Shown: one piece after another, positions 35,099 to 43,629 of the stretch
Layout of the letters: every line of letters starts with the position of its first letter
Position numbering within the stretch: the first letter of the stretch is position 1
NCBI GenBank assembly: GCA_040220415.1
Contig: JAVJUV010000143.1
Coordinates: 1 to 64,000, forward strand
Reading direction: 5' to 3'
DNA from: JAVJUV01 sp040220415
Lineage (GTDB): Bacteria; Pseudomonadota; Alphaproteobacteria; Rhodobacterales; Rhodobacteraceae
Length of the DNA: 64,000 bases
Notes under the pieces: generated by a model
Database searches by the model: none
Seen by the model: the letters and a program-made list of their open reading frames with translations, nothing else
What the model was told of the DNA's origin: nothing
Position numbers and translations under genes: made by a program

Positions 35099-35584
35099 TC
35101 AGGCGCTGCCTGGAACGGCGCAAGCCCTTGTTTTGTAAAGCTTCGCACCGTCCAAGCCGTCCCAGCCAAACGCGTGAGCGGTGTTACCGTTCGATTTCAG
35201 ATGTCCAAGCCGCTCCAGCCCCTCGTCCAGCGTCGGCCGGTGCCCCTCGGGCACCCACCACATCACGAAATGCATCTCGCCCAGAACCTCGAACCATTCC
35301 GCGCGGCGCTCGTAGAACTGCCGGTGAACCGTGTTCCAGACGAAGGCCTCCAGCGTCTCGACGCTTTCCCAGACGGTCAGATTCGCCACGAAGCGGGGAT
35401 CGTCTCCGATGTTGTTCTCGGTGTTGCCGGTTCCCGGTTCGCCCGAGCCCTCCATCATCCAGACAAAGCCCGGCATCCGTTTGCCCAGGCCGTTGACCCG
35501 GTCCAGCGCCGACATGAACTCCTCGACGCGGGGATCGTCCGTGGGCGCGACCAGGCGCCCGATGTTCAGTTCCGCCAGATGCAT
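35099..35584 (-). CDS. DUF3291 family protein
   Basis: 161 residues with the ferredoxin-like/ABM-type pattern of DUF3291: the LAELNIGRL start, FMSALDRVNGLGKRMPGFVW, VANLTVWESVETLEAFVW and the HRQFYERRAEWF helix, then MHFVMWWVPEGHRPT. Relatives of this fold include heme-degrading and quinone-forming monooxygenases, but no activity is assigned to DUF3291. It starts 1 nt after a small membrane-protein gene inside the nuo operon. Confidence 0.82.
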   Translation of the reverse strand: MHLAELNIGRLVAPTDDPRVEEFMSALDRVNGLGKRMPGFVWMMEGSGEPGTGNTENNIGDDPRFVANLTVWESVETLEAFVWNTVHRQFYERRAEWFEVLGEMHFVMWWVPEGHRPTLDEGLERLGHLKSNGNTAHAFGWDGLDGAKLYKTRACAVPGSA

Positions 35585-35585
35585 C

Positions 35586-35813
35586 TCAGCGCCGCCTTTC
35601 CCGCAAGGGGTGAACGCCTCTGACGGCCTTGCGCAGGAAGGCCCAGACCATCACCGCACCGACGAAGGCCAAAAGCAGCATCGGCGCCCAGAACCAGACC
35701 GGAACAAGATCGGCCCGAACCGCCCGGAACGTGCCCCACAGCGGCAAACCGATAACCCCGATCGTCGCCATCGCGCACAACGCGCTCAGAAAGCCGTCCC
35801 AGAAACGAATCAT
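35586..35813 (-). CDS. Small two-helix membrane protein
   Basis: 75 residues with two hydrophobic helices (about 8-27 and 40-60) and a basic C-terminal tail (RGVHPLRERRR), so both ends are probably cytoplasmic. It is packed between the lipoprotein gene (3 nt) and the DUF3291 gene (1 nt). No family recognised. Confidence 0.7.
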   Translation of the reverse strand: MIRFWDGFLSALCAMATIGVIGLPLWGTFRAVRADLVPVWFWAPMLLLAFVGAVMVWAFLRKAVRGVHPLRERRR

Positions 35814-35816
35814 GGA

Positions 35817-36152
35817 TCAGCGCGCCGTGCAGCGCGCGTTCAGGATCAGGTTCTCGCCTTCGCGCACGACGGCCCAGTCGCCCGTCGCCGGGTCGATGGT
35901 CCAGTCCGCCGCGGAAGCGCCGTAGAACGACAGGCAATACCGCGTTACGGGAAAACGCGCCGATTCGCGGATGTCTTCCAGGCTCGCGCCCGGTGCCCTG
36001 ACCGTCACCGTGACATCGCGGCGGTCCTCGCCGCGCGCCAGGTTCGAGCGATAGGGCAAGGCGGTGGCCGCCACGCCTTCGCCGGTCTGGGGCCGGATCA
36101 GGCTGCATCCGGCAAGCGACAGCACCAGGATGCCGGTCAGCAGGCCCCGCAC
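35817..36152 (-). CDS. Small lipoprotein downstream of nuoF
   Basis: 111 residues. The signal peptide ends in the lipobox LAGC (Cys about residue 16). The mature part contains VTVTVRAPGASLEDIRESARF, a Cys in RYCLSFYGAS and a final CTAR, and is predicted to be mixed alpha/beta. The start is taken as GTG at 36152, preceded by GGAG at 8 nt within the end of nuoF; another GTG at 36161 is possible. It is tightly linked to nuoF. Function unknown. Confidence 0.7.
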   Translation of the reverse strand: MRGLLTGILVLSLAGCSLIRPQTGEGVAATALPYRSNLARGEDRRDVTVTVRAPGASLEDIRESARFPVTRYCLSFYGASAADWTIDPATGDWAVVREGENLILNARCTAR

Positions 36153-36157
36153 CGGCC

Positions 36158-37459
36158 TCACTCCGCCGCGACGGCGCTGACCCGCCCGGTCTTCTGCGCC
36201 TTTATCCGGTCCTCGATCTCGTCCCGGAAATTGCGGATCAGGCCCTGGATCGGCCAGGCGGCCGCGTCGCCAAGCGCGCAAATGGTATGGCCTTCGACCT
36301 GTTTGGTCACGTCGAACAGCATGTCGATTTCCTCGACCTCGGCCTCGCCCCGAACCAGCCGGTCCATCACGCGCATCATCCAGCCGGTGCCTTCGCGGCA
36401 CGGCGTGCACTGACCGCAGCTCTCGTGCTTGTAGAACTTCGACAGCCGCCAGATCGCCTTGATGATGTCCGTGGACTTGTCCATCACGATCACGGCGGCG
36501 GTCCCCAGCCCCGACTTCTGCTCGCGCAGATAATCGAAATCCATGATCGCTTCGCGCATGTTCTCGCCCCGGATGCACGGCACCGAGGATCCGCCCGGAA
36601 TGACCGCTTTCAGGTTGTCCCAGCCGCCCCGGATGCCGCCGCAGTGCTTGTCGATCAGCTCTTCGAAGCTGATCGACATCGCCTCTTCGACGACGCAGGG
36701 GCTGTTCACGTGTCCGCTGATCGCGAACAGCTTGGTTCCCGCGTTGTTCGGACGGCCAAAGCCCGCGAACCATTCCGGCCCGCGCCGCAGGATCGTCGGC
36801 ACGACGGCAATCGATTCGACGTTGTTCACGGTGGTCGGGCAGCCATAAAGCCCCGCGCCTGCAGGGAACGGCGGCTTCATCCGCGGCATTCCCTTCTTGC
36901 CTTCAAGGCTTTCCAGAAGAGCGGTCTCCTCGCCGCAGATATAGGCGCCTGCGCCGTGATGCAGGTACAGGTCGAAATCCCATCCCGATCCGGCGGCATT
37001 CTTGCCCACAAGGCCCGCGTCATAGGCCTCGTCGATGGCGTTCTGCAACGCCTCGCGTTCGCGGATGTATTCGCCCCGGATGTAGATGTAACAAGCATGC
37101 GCCTGCATCGCGAACGAGGCGATCAGGCAGCCCTCGATCAGCGTGTGCGGATCGTGGCGCATGATCTCGCGGTCCTTGCAGGTGCCCGGCTCGGATTCGT
37201 CCGCGTTCACCACCAGGTAGGAAGGGCGCCCGTCCGATTCCTTCGGCATGAACGACCATTTCAGACCTGTGGGGAAGCCCGCACCACCGCGGCCGCGCAG
37301 ACCGCTGGCCTTCATCTGGTCCACGATCCAGTCGCGGCCCTTCCCGATGATGCCCGCCGTGCCGTCCCAGTGGCCGCGCGCCTTCGCGCCGGCCAGCGTC
37401 CGGTCATGCATCCCGTAGAGATTGGTGAAGATACGGTCCTTGTCTTCGAGCATGCTCAC
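36158..37459 (-). CDS. nuoF: NADH-quinone oxidoreductase subunit F
   Basis: The NADH- and FMN-binding subunit of complex I (433 residues). It carries the glycine-rich GLRGRGGAGFPTG loop (about 56-68) for NADH/FMN, the FMN-site GAGAYICGEETALLESLEG, and the C-terminal 4Fe-4S (N3) motif CGQCTPCREG (about 345-354) with the fourth Cys near ALGD. It starts 34 nt after the DUF5337-like gene. Confidence 0.97.
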   Translation of the reverse strand: MSMLEDKDRIFTNLYGMHDRTLAGAKARGHWDGTAGIIGKGRDWIVDQMKASGLRGRGGAGFPTGLKWSFMPKESDGRPSYLVVNADESEPGTCKDREIMRHDPHTLIEGCLIASFAMQAHACYIYIRGEYIREREALQNAIDEAYDAGLVGKNAAGSGWDFDLYLHHGAGAYICGEETALLESLEGKKGMPRMKPPFPAGAGLYGCPTTVNNVESIAVVPTILRRGPEWFAGFGRPNNAGTKLFAISGHVNSPCVVEEAMSISFEELIDKHCGGIRGGWDNLKAVIPGGSSVPCIRGENMREAIMDFDYLREQKSGLGTAAVIVMDKSTDIIKAIWRLSKFYKHESCGQCTPCREGTGWMMRVMDRLVRGEAEVEEIDMLFDVTKQVEGHTICALGDAAAWPIQGLIRNFRDEIEDRIKAQKTGRVSAVAAE

Positions 37460-37493
37460 CTCGTCCAGCGGCCACCACTCAGGCCGCGCATCG

Positions 37494-37718
37494 TCAATTG
37501 TCCCGGCGTTTGCGCCAGATTTGCCATGTCACGATCAGCGCCCAGAGGAAACCCGCAAGTGCGAAAAGATCGACAAGAAAGACGTACCGATCCGGAAGTC
37601 CAAGACGTCCGCCCGCCCATTGGGCGATCATCCACCCGACCATGGTCGCGGCGATGACGATGGACACCACGCGCGCCTGACGCGCCAGCATCTTGTCGGG
37701 ATCCAGTCCGTCGTTCAT
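37494..37718 (-). CDS. Small two-helix membrane protein, DUF5337-like
   Basis: 74 residues: an acidic N terminus (MNDGLDPDK), two membrane helices (about 18-35 and 45-64) and a WRKRRDN tail. The pattern fits the DUF5337 proteins that I associate with nuo clusters of Rhodobacterales. The start at 37718 is chosen over one 18 codons earlier because the upstream part looks non-coding and has no better site. Location between nuoE and nuoF suggests a complex I accessory role. Confidence 0.68.
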   Translation of the reverse strand: MNDGLDPDKMLARQARVVSIVIAATMVGWMIAQWAGGRLGLPDRYVFLVDLFALAGFLWALIVTWQIWRKRRDN

Positions 37719-37842
37719 CGCGCCCCACATCGCCCTTGCGCCGGTCAGGGCGCATATACCGTTGCGCCTCAAGCCTGCGCAACGGCATTTCTTTCAGTTC
37801 CCGCGGGCCGGTTCGCCCGACCTCAGCCGGGTGGCCGTCACA

Positions 37843-38487
37843 TCAGTAGACGTCGCCGTCCTCGACCCGTTTCGAGAATTCCGTCTCGCCGCCCGAGGCG
37901 AGAATGCGGGCCTGCTCGATCCAGTTGTCACGACTGACGCGGCCCTTGAAACCCTGCAGGTTCGCGTCGACCCATGCCACCTCTTCCGGCGTCCATGAGG
38001 CGATCTGGTCGAAATGCCAGAAACCCAGCGAGTTGCACAATTTCTCCAGCTTCGGACCGACACCCTTGATCTGCTTCAGATCGTCGGCCTCGCCACCGCG
38101 CGGCGCATCCAGTCCCTCGGGCCGGGTGCCCTCGCCGGTGCCTTCGGCAACGCCATCGCCGTCGAAATCCTCGGACGGGGTTGCGGCGGCGACGGGGGCC
38201 GGTTCGGGCTCCGGCGCCGGTGCCGGTTCTCGCGCAGGTTCGGGTGCGGCCTCGGCCTTCGGCGCCGGTGCCGGCTTCGAGGCAGCCGGCGATACCGCCG
38301 GGCGGTCGGAACCGCCGAAACCTAGGTAAAGCACGACCGCCGCAACCAAGGCGATAAGGATGGACAGGAACGCGGCTGCGGAGAAGGCGTATTCTCCCAG
38401 AACCATGAGCGCCACGAAGGCGACAAGGAATATGCCCGCTGCTATCGCACCGACGATGGTCAGCGAGCCCTGGGTGTGTCGTGACAT
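37843..38487 (-). CDS. Membrane protein with C-terminal helix-hairpin-helix domain
   Basis: 214 residues. Two membrane helices (about 12-31 and 38-55) are followed by a Pro/Ala/Glu-rich linker (about 62-110) and a helix-hairpin-helix domain (about 140-205) with DDLKQIKGVGPKLE and WHFDQIASWTPEEV. The C-terminal domain is nearly the same as the C terminus of the adjacent NuoE, so one probably arose by partial duplication. GGAGG 8 nt upstream fixes the start at 38487. It could tether something to the complex I arm; this is inference. Confidence 0.8.
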   Translation of the reverse strand: MSRHTQGSLTIVGAIAAGIFLVAFVALMVLGEYAFSAAAFLSILIALVAAVVLYLGFGGSDRPAVSPAASKPAPAPKAEAAPEPAREPAPAPEPEPAPVAAATPSEDFDGDGVAEGTGEGTRPEGLDAPRGGEADDLKQIKGVGPKLEKLCNSLGFWHFDQIASWTPEEVAWVDANLQGFKGRVSRDNWIEQARILASGGETEFSKRVEDGDVY

Positions 38488-38551
38488 GGAAAGGCCTCCC
38501 GTTTGGTATGCAATTGCAGACTCCATAACAGGAATTTTCTTTCAGGAAAAT

Positions 38552-39640
38552 CTAAGTGTCATCGGCCCCGGCCAAAGCCCTTGCCTGCGTCACCCATTCG
38601 TCCCGTGTCACGCGCCCCTTGAAGCCTTCCAGGTTGTCGTCGACCCAGGCGATCTCGTCGGCCGTCCAGGCGGCGATCTGATCGAAGTGGAAGAACCCCA
38701 GCCGGTGCAGCAGCTTTTCAAGTTTCGGCCCGACACCCTTGATCTTCTTTAGATCGTCGGGCGTTCCGCCGCGCGCCACGCTCAGGCCCTCGGGCTTGCG
38801 GCCGGGGCTTTCGGGCACCGCATCTGGCGCCGGACGGGCAACCTTTTCCTCGTTCACGGCTTCCGTCGACGGCGCGTCCGACCGCGCCGTGGCAAGGGCG
38901 GCGCGTTCCTCGGCGGGCGAGATGGTATCGTCCGCACCGCGCCAGGGCGCGCGCAGCGGCACCTCGGTCCCGTCGATCCGCTTGACCGTGTCCCCGATGT
39001 CGACCGCCAGTTGAACGCTGGCGTTGTACTGCCGCTTGCCGCTTTCGAAGTCCTTCAGGCTGGTCAGTCCCGACAGCGGCTCGGCGGCATAACGGCCGTT
39101 CTGGGGACCGGGCACCGGTACCTTGCCTGCCGCCAGCTCGTCCAGGATCTCCGCGAACCGCTCCGCCGTCAGATCCTCGTAGTAGTCCTTGCCGATCTGC
39201 GCCATCGGCGCGTTCGCGCAGGCGCCCAGACACTCCACCTCTTCCCAGGTGAACTTGCCGTCCGCCGACAGCTTGTGCGCGGACCTGGCGATCTTTTCCT
39301 TGCAGACCGCGATCAGGTCTTCCGCGCCGCAGATCATGCAGGACGTGGTGCCGCAGACCTGCACATTGGCGACCGAACCCACGGGATGAAGCTGGAACAT
39401 GAAATAGAAGGTCGCGACCTCCAGCACCCGGATATAGGCCAGGCCCAGCATCGCCGCGACATGCTCCATCGCCGGACGGGAGAGCCAGCCCTCCTGCTCC
39501 TGCGCGCGCCACAGAAGCGGGATCACGGCGCTCGCCTGGCGTCCCTCGGGATACTTGGAGATCTGCGCCTCGGCCCAGGCCTCGTTGGCGGGCGTGAAGG
39601 CGAAACTGTCGGGTTGTTCATGTGCAAGGCGGCGGAGCAT
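38552..39640 (-). CDS. nuoE: NADH-quinone oxidoreductase subunit E with C-terminal HhH extension
   Basis: Holds the 2Fe-2S cluster N1a beside NuoF. The thioredoxin-like core (about 1-180) has the ligands in CGTTSCMIC (about 97-105) and CLGACANAP (about 138-146). At 362 residues it is about twice the classical length. The extra part has a charged linker (about 235-285) and a helix-hairpin-helix domain (about 290-355; DDLKKIKGVGPKLE, FHFDQIAAWTADEI). Extended NuoE forms are known in alphaproteobacteria, but the purpose of the tail is not established. Confidence 0.95.
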   Translation of the reverse strand: MLRRLAHEQPDSFAFTPANEAWAEAQISKYPEGRQASAVIPLLWRAQEQEGWLSRPAMEHVAAMLGLAYIRVLEVATFYFMFQLHPVGSVANVQVCGTTSCMICGAEDLIAVCKEKIARSAHKLSADGKFTWEEVECLGACANAPMAQIGKDYYEDLTAERFAEILDELAAGKVPVPGPQNGRYAAEPLSGLTSLKDFESGKRQYNASVQLAVDIGDTVKRIDGTEVPLRAPWRGADDTISPAEERAALATARSDAPSTEAVNEEKVARPAPDAVPESPGRKPEGLSVARGGTPDDLKKIKGVGPKLEKLLHRLGFFHFDQIAAWTADEIAWVDDNLEGFKGRVTRDEWVTQARALAGADDT

Positions 39641-39718
39641 CGAGCGTCTCTTATTCTAATCCGTTGTCATTCAGCGGGTATCGCAGCGCCAAGGCCGAGG
39701 AAAGGCCGATGTTGTTGA

Positions 39719-40930
39719 TCACCGGTCCACTTCCCCGAACACGATGTCCATCGTCCCGATGATCGCGCTGACGTCGGCCAATTGGTGCCCCTTGGCGACA
39801 TGGTCCATCGCCTGCAGGTGCAGAAACCCCGGTGCGCGCAGCTTGGCGCGGTAAGGCCGGTTCGTCCCGTCGGCGACAAGGTAGACGCCGAATTCGCCCT
39901 TCGGCGCCTCGACGGCTGCATAGACCTCGCCCTCGGGCACGTGGAACCCTTCGGTGTACAGCTTGAAGTGATGGATCAGTGCCTCCATCGAGGTTTTCAT
40001 ATCGGCACGGCTGGGGGGAGTGATCTTGCCGCGCGCCAGCACCGGCCCCGGCTCGGCTCGCAGCTTCTCGCAGGCCTGGTGGATGATCTTCAGGCTCTCG
40101 CGCATCTCGGCCATGCGGCACAGATACCGGTCGAAGCAGTCGCCGTTGGTGCCGACGGGAATCTGGAAGTCGAACTCGTCGTAGCACTCGTAGGGCTGCG
40201 CGCGCCTCAGGTCCCATGCCATGCCGCTGCCCCGCACCATCACGCCCGAGAACCCCCAGTCCAGCGCCTCCTGCTCCGAGACCACGCATATGTCCACGTT
40301 ACGCTGCTTGAAGATGCGGTTCTCGGTCAGCAACCCGTCGATGTCGTCCAGAACGGCCGGAAACTCGCGAGCCCACTGGTCGATATCCTCGATCAGGTCC
40401 GGCGGCAGATCCTGGTGCACGCCGCCCGGACGGAAATAGGCAGCGTGCAGACGCGCCCCGCAGGCACGCTCGTAGAAGACCATCAGTTTCTCGCGTTCCT
40501 CGAAACCCCACAGCGGCGGCGTCAGCGCGCCCACGTCCATCGCCTGCGTCGTCACGTTCAGAAGGTGGTTCAGGATGCGCCCGATCTCGCTGTAAAGCAC
40601 CCGGATCAGCGATGCCCGGCGCGGCACTTCCACGCCCGTCAGCTTCTCGATCGCCAGGCACCACGCATGCTCCTGGTTCATCGGGGCCACGTAATCCAGC
40701 CGGTCGAAATAGGGCAGGTTCTGCAGATAGGTCCGGCTCTCCATCAGCTTTTCGGTGCCGCGGTGCAACAGGCCGATATGCGGATCGCACCGCTCCACGA
40801 TTTCGCCGTCCAGCTCCAGCACCAGCCGCAGAACCCCATGCGCCGCAGGGTGTTGCGGGCCGAAGTTGATGTTGAAGTTGCGGATCTTCTGTTCGCCCGT
40901 CAGAGCGTCTTCGAAATTGCCGTCCATCAT
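39719..40930 (-). CDS. nuoD: NADH-quinone oxidoreductase subunit D
   Basis: A 49-kDa-type subunit forming the quinone site with NuoB (403 residues). Conserved parts are FNINFGPQHPAAHGVLRLV with the quinone-site His, HIGLLHRGTEKL, GALTPPLWGFEEREKLM and the C-terminal IIGTMDIVFGEVDR. The start is MMDGNFED at 40930, with GGAGG 6 nt upstream. That site lies within the last codons of the sulfotransferase gene, which implies coupling. Confidence 0.97.
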   Translation of the reverse strand: MMDGNFEDALTGEQKIRNFNINFGPQHPAAHGVLRLVLELDGEIVERCDPHIGLLHRGTEKLMESRTYLQNLPYFDRLDYVAPMNQEHAWCLAIEKLTGVEVPRRASLIRVLYSEIGRILNHLLNVTTQAMDVGALTPPLWGFEEREKLMVFYERACGARLHAAYFRPGGVHQDLPPDLIEDIDQWAREFPAVLDDIDGLLTENRIFKQRNVDICVVSEQEALDWGFSGVMVRGSGMAWDLRRAQPYECYDEFDFQIPVGTNGDCFDRYLCRMAEMRESLKIIHQACEKLRAEPGPVLARGKITPPSRADMKTSMEALIHHFKLYTEGFHVPEGEVYAAVEAPKGEFGVYLVADGTNRPYRAKLRAPGFLHLQAMDHVAKGHQLADVSAIIGTMDIVFGEVDR

Positions 40931-40931
40931 C

Positions 40932-41789
40932 TCACACCTCCCGGCCCCAGGCCTCGGGCATCCGCCCGAGCGCCCTGTGGGCCGCGTCATACTGTGGGGC
41001 CAGCCAGTGCGCCGCCCGGCGCCGCTGGTCCGGCGTCATCGCCAGGGCCTGTCCCGCGTGAACGGGTATCGGGCTGGGCTCTGCCTGTCCGATCCCCAGA
41101 AATTCGCAGACGCGGGCAAAGCCGTTGCCCTGCACCACATCCTCGAAGACCCCCACCATCAGCTTGCCGCCCGGCACGGCCGCCAGAAGCCGCTTCAGGG
41201 CGCCCTCGTAATCGCTTCGCCGCACGATCTGGGTCTCGTCCCCCGAAATCGTGCGCGCCAGGATACGGTCGCAGCGCCGCGCCGAGACAACGCCGTCCAC
41301 GTCGCGTCTCCCCGCGATCATGCGCACATGGCTCCACAGCCTCTCCACCGGATCGCGCAACAGGTACAGAATGCGCACATCCGGCGCCATCCGCGCCATC
41401 CGGACAAGGCGATCGGCCGACAGAAGCGCATAGGCGGGCGTCGTCTCGCCCACGACCTGACCCGATGCTGCGCCCTTGCGCAGGTAATCCAGGTAAGCCC
41501 CGATATCTTCCTTGCCGCGTTCCAGCACATCCAGCCAGTCGCCGCCATCCGCGATCCGCGCTGCCTGCTCGGCCGTGGCATTCAGACCGCCCTCGGTACG
41601 CTCCAGCAATGCCACCTGGCGGGCCCGGATGCGCTGCAGGTTCCGAGACATCGTGCCCTCGTCCAGGCCGTCGAAGTAGTGAAGCTCCTTGATCGTACGA
41701 AAATGGCACTCCGGATGCGCCGCAAGCTGGCCGTGCAGCCAGCTCGTGCCCGCCTTGGCGGCGCCGACGCAAAGGAACACCACGTTCAT
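40932..41789 (-). CDS. Sulfotransferase-family protein between nuoC and nuoD
   Basis: 285 residues with the PAPS-dependent sulfotransferase fold. The 5'-phosphosulfate loop is GAAKAGTSWLHGQL (about 9-22), with an EGEK/KELHYFD-type strand after it and a 3'-phosphate region LLRDPVERLWSHVRM (about 144-158). Such enzymes transfer sulfate to carbohydrates, lipids or Nod-type molecules. Its stop ends 1 nt before nuoD and its start overlaps the 61-residue membrane gene by 4 nt. No sulfation partner genes are near, so the acceptor is unknown. Confidence 0.82.
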   Translation of the reverse strand: MNVVFLCVGAAKAGTSWLHGQLAAHPECHFRTIKELHYFDGLDEGTMSRNLQRIRARQVALLERTEGGLNATAEQAARIADGGDWLDVLERGKEDIGAYLDYLRKGAASGQVVGETTPAYALLSADRLVRMARMAPDVRILYLLRDPVERLWSHVRMIAGRRDVDGVVSARRCDRILARTISGDETQIVRRSDYEGALKRLLAAVPGGKLMVGVFEDVVQGNGFARVCEFLGIGQAEPSPIPVHAGQALAMTPDQRRRAAHWLAPQYDAAHRALGRMPEAWGREV

Positions 41790-41971
41790 TTTGCCGCTCC
41801 CTCGACGTCTTCTCTGAAAGCCATGATCCAGAGAAGCACCAGCGCGATCGCCGGGATGATGGTCAGAAGCGCAAAGTACTTCGAAATGCCGTAGCGCGGC
41901 AAAAGCTTCCAGAACGGCACGATCAGAAGGACCGCCACGATCAGAAACCAGATGACGCCGCCGCCGCCCAT
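41786..41971 (-). CDS. 61-residue two-helix membrane protein
   Basis: A short protein starting MGGGGVIWFLIVAVLLIVPF (helix 1), with a second helix FALLTIIPAIALVLLWIMAF and a charged end (REDVEGAAK). The pattern is like small inner-membrane proteins of unknown role. The start at 41971 lies 7 nt after nuoC and the end overlaps the sulfotransferase start (ATGA). Confidence 0.7.
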   Translation of the reverse strand: MGGGGVIWFLIVAVLLIVPFWKLLPRYGISKYFALLTIIPAIALVLLWIMAFREDVEGAAK

Positions 41972-41978
41972 GATCGCC

Positions 41979-42587
41979 CTACCCTTTCGCTTCGGACTTG
42001 TCGTCGCCCGGAAGGATGTATTCCGCACCCTCCCAGGGGCTCATGAAATCGAACTGACGGTATTCCTGCACCAGCCTCACCGGCTCGTAGATGACCCGCT
42101 TCTGCTCCTCGTCGTACCGCACCTCGGTATATCCCGTCGTCGGAAAATCCTTCCGCAGCGGATAGCCGCGGAATCCATAATCCGTCAGAATGCGGCGCAG
42201 ATCGGGGTGGCCCGAGAACAGGATGCCGAACATGTCGAAGACTTCGCGCTCGAACCAGTTCGCGCCGGGATGCACGTCGGTGATCGACGGCACGATGTCT
42301 TCCTCGCGCACCGCGACCTTCAGCCGGATGCGGTGGTTCTGATACATCGACAGAAAGTGATAGACGATGTCGAACCTTTCCTCGCGGTCGGGATAATCCA
42401 CCGCCGTGATGTCTATCAGCGTCGAGAAGCGGCAGTTCGAATCCGACTTCAGGTATTCGACGAAACTCACCAGCGACGAGCGGGCGACGATCATCGTCAG
42501 CTCGCCCTGCGCCACGTCCCAGGACACCACGCAGTCGGGACGCTTCGCCTCGATCCCCTGGGCGAGTTCTCTCAAAGCCTCGGACAT
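41979..42587 (-). CDS. nuoC: NADH-quinone oxidoreductase subunit C
   Basis: A 30-kDa peripheral-arm subunit (202 residues) with the family signature ERFDIVYHFLSMYQNHRIRLKV and the conserved EREVFDMFGILFSGHPDLRRILTDYGFRG region. It is separate from nuoD, unlike the fused form of enterobacteria. It starts 18 nt after nuoB. Confidence 0.97.
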   Translation of the reverse strand: MSEALRELAQGIEAKRPDCVVSWDVAQGELTMIVARSSLVSFVEYLKSDSNCRFSTLIDITAVDYPDREERFDIVYHFLSMYQNHRIRLKVAVREEDIVPSITDVHPGANWFEREVFDMFGILFSGHPDLRRILTDYGFRGYPLRKDFPTTGYTEVRYDEEQKRVIYEPVRLVQEYRQFDFMSPWEGAEYILPGDDKSEAKG

Positions 42588-42605
42588 ATCCGTCTCCTCG
42601 GGGTC

Positions 42606-43217
42606 TTAGCGGGTAATGGTGCCGGTCCGGCGGATCTTCCGCTGAAGCTGAAGGATGCCGTAAAGCAGAGCCTCGGCGGTCGGCGGACAGCCGGGCACAT
42701 AGATATCCACCGGAACGATCCGGTCGCAGCCGCGCACGACGCTGTAGCTGTAGTGATAATACCCGCCGCCATTGGCGCACGAACCCATCGAGATCACATA
42801 GCGCGGCTCGGGCATCTGGTCGTAGACCTTGCGCAGCGCAGGCGCCATCTTGTTGGTCAGCGTGCCGGCCACGATCATCAGATCCGACTGGCGCGGAGAC
42901 GCTCGCGGCGCGGTGCCGAAACGCTCGAGGTCATAGCGCGGCATCGAGGTGTGCATCATCTCGACAGCGCAGCAGGCCAATCCGAAGGTCATCCAGTGCA
43001 GGGATCCGGTTCGCGCCCAGTTGATGATGTCGTCGGTCGAGGTCACAAGGAAGCCCTTGTCCTGCAACTCGCGGTTCAGCGTCTGGGTCGCCATTTCCCG
43101 GTCGGGGCCGGTGTCATGTCCGCGAAGGACGACCCCCTTGTCGTCCGTGCGCGTCACAGGCGCGCCGTCGCCGGCGAAGCTGTCCATCTGCGGCTCTCGG
43201 GTGTCGCTCACTGCCAT
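42606..43217 (-). CDS. nuoB: NADH-quinone oxidoreductase subunit B
   Basis: Carries the terminal 4Fe-4S cluster N2 next to the quinone site (203 residues). The cluster motif GLACCAVEMM (adjacent Cys about 78-79), GSCANGG and GCPPTAEAL are present. The start at 43217 overlaps the nuoA end by 10 nt and has GGAG 7 nt upstream. The N-terminal ~45 residues are variable and probably mobile. Confidence 0.97.
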   Translation of the reverse strand: MAVSDTREPQMDSFAGDGAPVTRTDDKGVVLRGHDTGPDREMATQTLNRELQDKGFLVTSTDDIINWARTGSLHWMTFGLACCAVEMMHTSMPRYDLERFGTAPRASPRQSDLMIVAGTLTNKMAPALRKVYDQMPEPRYVISMGSCANGGGYYHYSYSVVRGCDRIVPVDIYVPGCPPTAEALLYGILQLQRKIRRTGTITR

Positions 43218-43588
43218 TCCAGCGCTCCCTTCTTCCATTCATAGGCGAAGCCCACGGTCAGAACCGCCAGGAAGACCATCATCGACCAGAAAGCGACGTC
43301 GCTCAGGCCTCCGAAGGCCACGGCCCAGGGGAACAGGAAGGCGATTTCCAGGTCGAAAATGATGAACAGGATCGCCACCAGGTAGAAACGCACGTCGAAT
43401 TTCATCCGTGCGTCGTCGAAAGCGTTGAAACCGCACTCATAGGCCGAAAGCTTCTCGGGATCGGCGTCACTCGGCGCGACGATCAGCGCGGCAAGGATCA
43501 GCACCAGGCCCAGCCCCACGGCAAGGCCGAGAAACACGAGGATCGGCAGGTATTCTCTGAGGATGTCTTCCACGTATCGAGGCTCCAT
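43208..43588 (-). CDS. nuoA: NADH-quinone oxidoreductase subunit A
   Basis: The first gene of the operon: a three-helix membrane subunit (126 residues) with the conserved LSAYECGFNAFDDARMKFDVRFYLVAILFIIFDLEIAFLFPW-type loop and helices (about 45-90), including the quinone-chamber Glu/Asp residues. No clear ribosome-binding site precedes the ATG; instead a hairpin ends 4 nt upstream of it. Confidence 0.96.
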   Translation of the reverse strand: MEPRYVEDILREYLPILVFLGLAVGLGLVLILAALIVAPSDADPEKLSAYECGFNAFDDARMKFDVRFYLVAILFIIFDLEIAFLFPWAVAFGGLSDVAFWSMMVFLAVLTVGFAYEWKKGALEWQ

Positions 43589-43592
43589 CAGG

Positions 43593-43617
43593 GCCCGCGT
43601 CGTAACGGTGCGCGGGC
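43593..43617 (-). promoter_or_regulatory. Hairpin in the nuo leader
   Basis: GCCCGCG (43593-43599), an 11-nt loop and CGCGGGC (43611-43617). It is a perfect 7-bp GC stem starting 4 nt before the nuoA ATG, in place of a normal ribosome-binding site. Confidence 0.45.
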
Positions 43618-43629
43618 TTGTCAGGCCCC

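Noticed and set aside
32612..35623. A 1003-codon open frame on the plus strand across nuoG
   Set aside because: It lies antisense to well-supported genes, with Arg/His/Gln/Pro-rich, family-free sequence. This is the usual effect of G/C-rich third codon positions.
43593..43617. Rho-independent terminator before nuoA
   Set aside because: The GC stem is not followed by a T tract in either direction and lies directly before the nuoA start, so a leader hairpin is a better description.
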